A stretch of 7,572 nt of DNA from Gammaproteobacteria bacterium. GTDB taxonomy: Bacteria > Pseudomonadota > Gammaproteobacteria > HK1. The stretch spans positions 1 to 7,572 of the forward strand of contig JAJECB010000205.1 in NCBI GenBank assembly GCA_022822245.1, read 5' to 3'. Both the position numbers and the translations under genes were made by a program. How positions within the stretch are numbered: the stretch's first letter is position 1; each line of letters opens with the position of its first letter. The notes beneath the pieces are model-generated. The model searched no databases. It was not told where the DNA came from and saw nothing but the letters and a program-made list of their open reading frames with translations. Of the stretch, positions 6,827 through 7,572 are shown piece by piece.

Positions 6827-7572
6827 ATGACGCACTTCACTTTCCCCGAGAGCTATCGTGCCTATCTGAAAGACCCTGCGGTCCGATCAGCGGTCGAGCA
6901 CGTTCTGGGCAGCAAGAAACTCGAAGTCCCTGACGATCTCGAATGGTGCCGGCTGCCGGACTTCCACGCCGCCGTCCTCGCCGCTCACCAGGTGCGGAGC
7001 GACTACGCGACGGCGCTACATGGCATCTGGTCCGAGGTGTGGCAGCGAGCTCTTGATGACTGCGGCTTCACCGATTCCCTGGAGCCGCAATCGTTCAACG
7101 AACAACTGAAAAATTCCGGTTATCCGTGCGATACCTATTCCTTGTGGAAGTACTCGTTTCTGGAGCGTGTCTACGACATAGGCGACCATGTGATCGGCCT
7201 CGGTGTGTGCATTGAGCTCGAGCAGGCGGTGTTGACAATTTGGATGCTCGACAGAGACCGCGAAGACCTGACCACAAGTCTGGCGCTGGGCCGTGACTGG
7301 GGTTCTGAACTGGACGACGAGGGATATCTCTGCAGCTCGGAAAAGCTCGCGCCAATCTCGGACTGCCATATCGCGCTCGCCCCGCTCAACCGCTCGGCTG
7401 ATCGGGCATTGCAAGAGATCGGGCGCATCCTTCAGGGTAAATTTTTGTTCGGTACAAGGATGAGTACGAGATGGGTTGGAAACGGTTGTGGTGGGGCGGT
7501 AGCCGGAGGAATGGGAGGAGTGCGCGTTCACGGAGGCGGGCCTTTCGGCGGTTTGCGGGGGTATGGCAAACA
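6827..7572 (+). CDS. Unrecognised protein downstream of the nuclease, 3'-open at the window edge
   Basis: An open frame of 248 codons runs from ATG 6827 to the edge without a stop. It has a good ribosome site (GGAG, six-base spacing) and lies 40 bases after the nuclease stop. I do not recognise the family. Residues 1-204 look like a normal soluble protein: rich in acidic and aromatic residues, mostly helical in the first half (PESYRAYLKDPAVRSAVEHV, IWSEVWQRALDDCGF, TYSLWKYSFLERVYD), then probably strands (DHVIGLGVCIELEQAVLTIW) and a mixed end (YLCSSEKLAPISDCHIALAP). There is no signal peptide or membrane segment. After residue 204 (base 7438) the translation turns glycine-rich and basic (CGGAVAGGMGG, HGGGPFGGLRGYG), unlike what precedes it. 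This suggests a frameshift, an insertion boundary or a true disordered tail. The neighbour suggests a partner, substrate sensor or immunity protein for the nuclease, but this is only inference. Confidence 0.7.
   Translation, partial: MTHFTFPESYRAYLKDPAVRSAVEHVLGSKKLEVPDDLEWCRLPDFHAAVLAAHQVRSDYATALHGIWSEVWQRALDDCGFTDSLEPQSFNEQLKNSGYPCDTYSLWKYSFLERVYDIGDHVIGLGVCIELEQAVLTIWMLDRDREDLTTSLALGRDWGSELDDEGYLCSSEKLAPISDCHIALAPLNRSADRALQEIGRILQGKFLFGTRMSTRWVGNGCGGAVAGGMGGVRVHGGGPFGGLRGYGK

Noticed and set aside
7436..7447. GGTAAATTTTTG as a programmed -1 frameshift site
   Set aside because: In the reading frame of the gene it does not give an X_XXY_YYZ heptamer, so a programmed shift is not supported; a plain indel or insertion boundary remains possible.
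7016..7531. Minus-strand open frame of 171 codons opposite the terminal gene
   Set aside because: The plus strand has a good ribosome site, operon spacing and a balanced translation over the same bases. The minus-strand reading has no recognisable motif and no clear start signal, though I cannot exclude that its 5' end belongs to DNA beyond 7440.

Overview
The window is very GC-rich bacterial DNA with two unlike halves. The left half (about 1-4192) is the inside of a cobalamin (vitamin B12) corrin-ring operon. All of its genes are on the + strand and are packed with overlaps of 4 to 10 bases. The order is cobL (cut off at the left edge), cobI, a cbiG-cobJ fusion, and cobM. Fused CobL, fused CbiG-CobJ, GC-saturated codons and alternative GTG starts suggest a GC-rich Pseudomonadota. 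I cannot name the genus from this sequence.

Together these enzymes carry much of the route from precorrin-2 towards the contracted, methylated corrin. CobI adds the C20 methyl group, CobJ adds the C17 methyl and contracts the ring, CobM adds the C11 methyl, CbiG opens the delta-lactone and releases the two-carbon fragment, and CobL adds the C5 and C15 methyls with decarboxylation. CbiG normally marks the cobalt-early ('anaerobic') route, while the other proteins resemble Cob-type enzymes, so the pathway label stays open. No B12 riboswitch or promoter is visible; the operon starts outside the window.

From about 4193 to the right edge the character changes. Composition is visibly less GC-saturated, codon use is more relaxed, and the genes are of accessory type. 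A convergent minus-strand gene (4421-5641, possibly from 5713) encodes a Schlafen AlbA_2 domain joined to a GHKL-type ATPase domain (COG2865-like). A repeat-rich gap of about 440 bases follows. Then come a + strand PD-(D/E)XK nuclease of the PDDEXK_4 type (6082-6786, TTG start) and, 40 bases later behind a good ribosome binding site, an unrecognised protein (6827 to the window end, no stop). The last gene changes abruptly at about 7440 to a G-rich, glycine-coding tail, which suggests a frameshift, an insertion boundary or a real low-complexity tail.

The best candidate for something undescribed is the nuclease plus unknown-protein pair beside an AlbA_2 ATPase gene, which looks like part of an accessory or defence island. 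This is inference from gene types and layout only. No tRNA, rRNA, CRISPR array or complete insertion sequence was seen.
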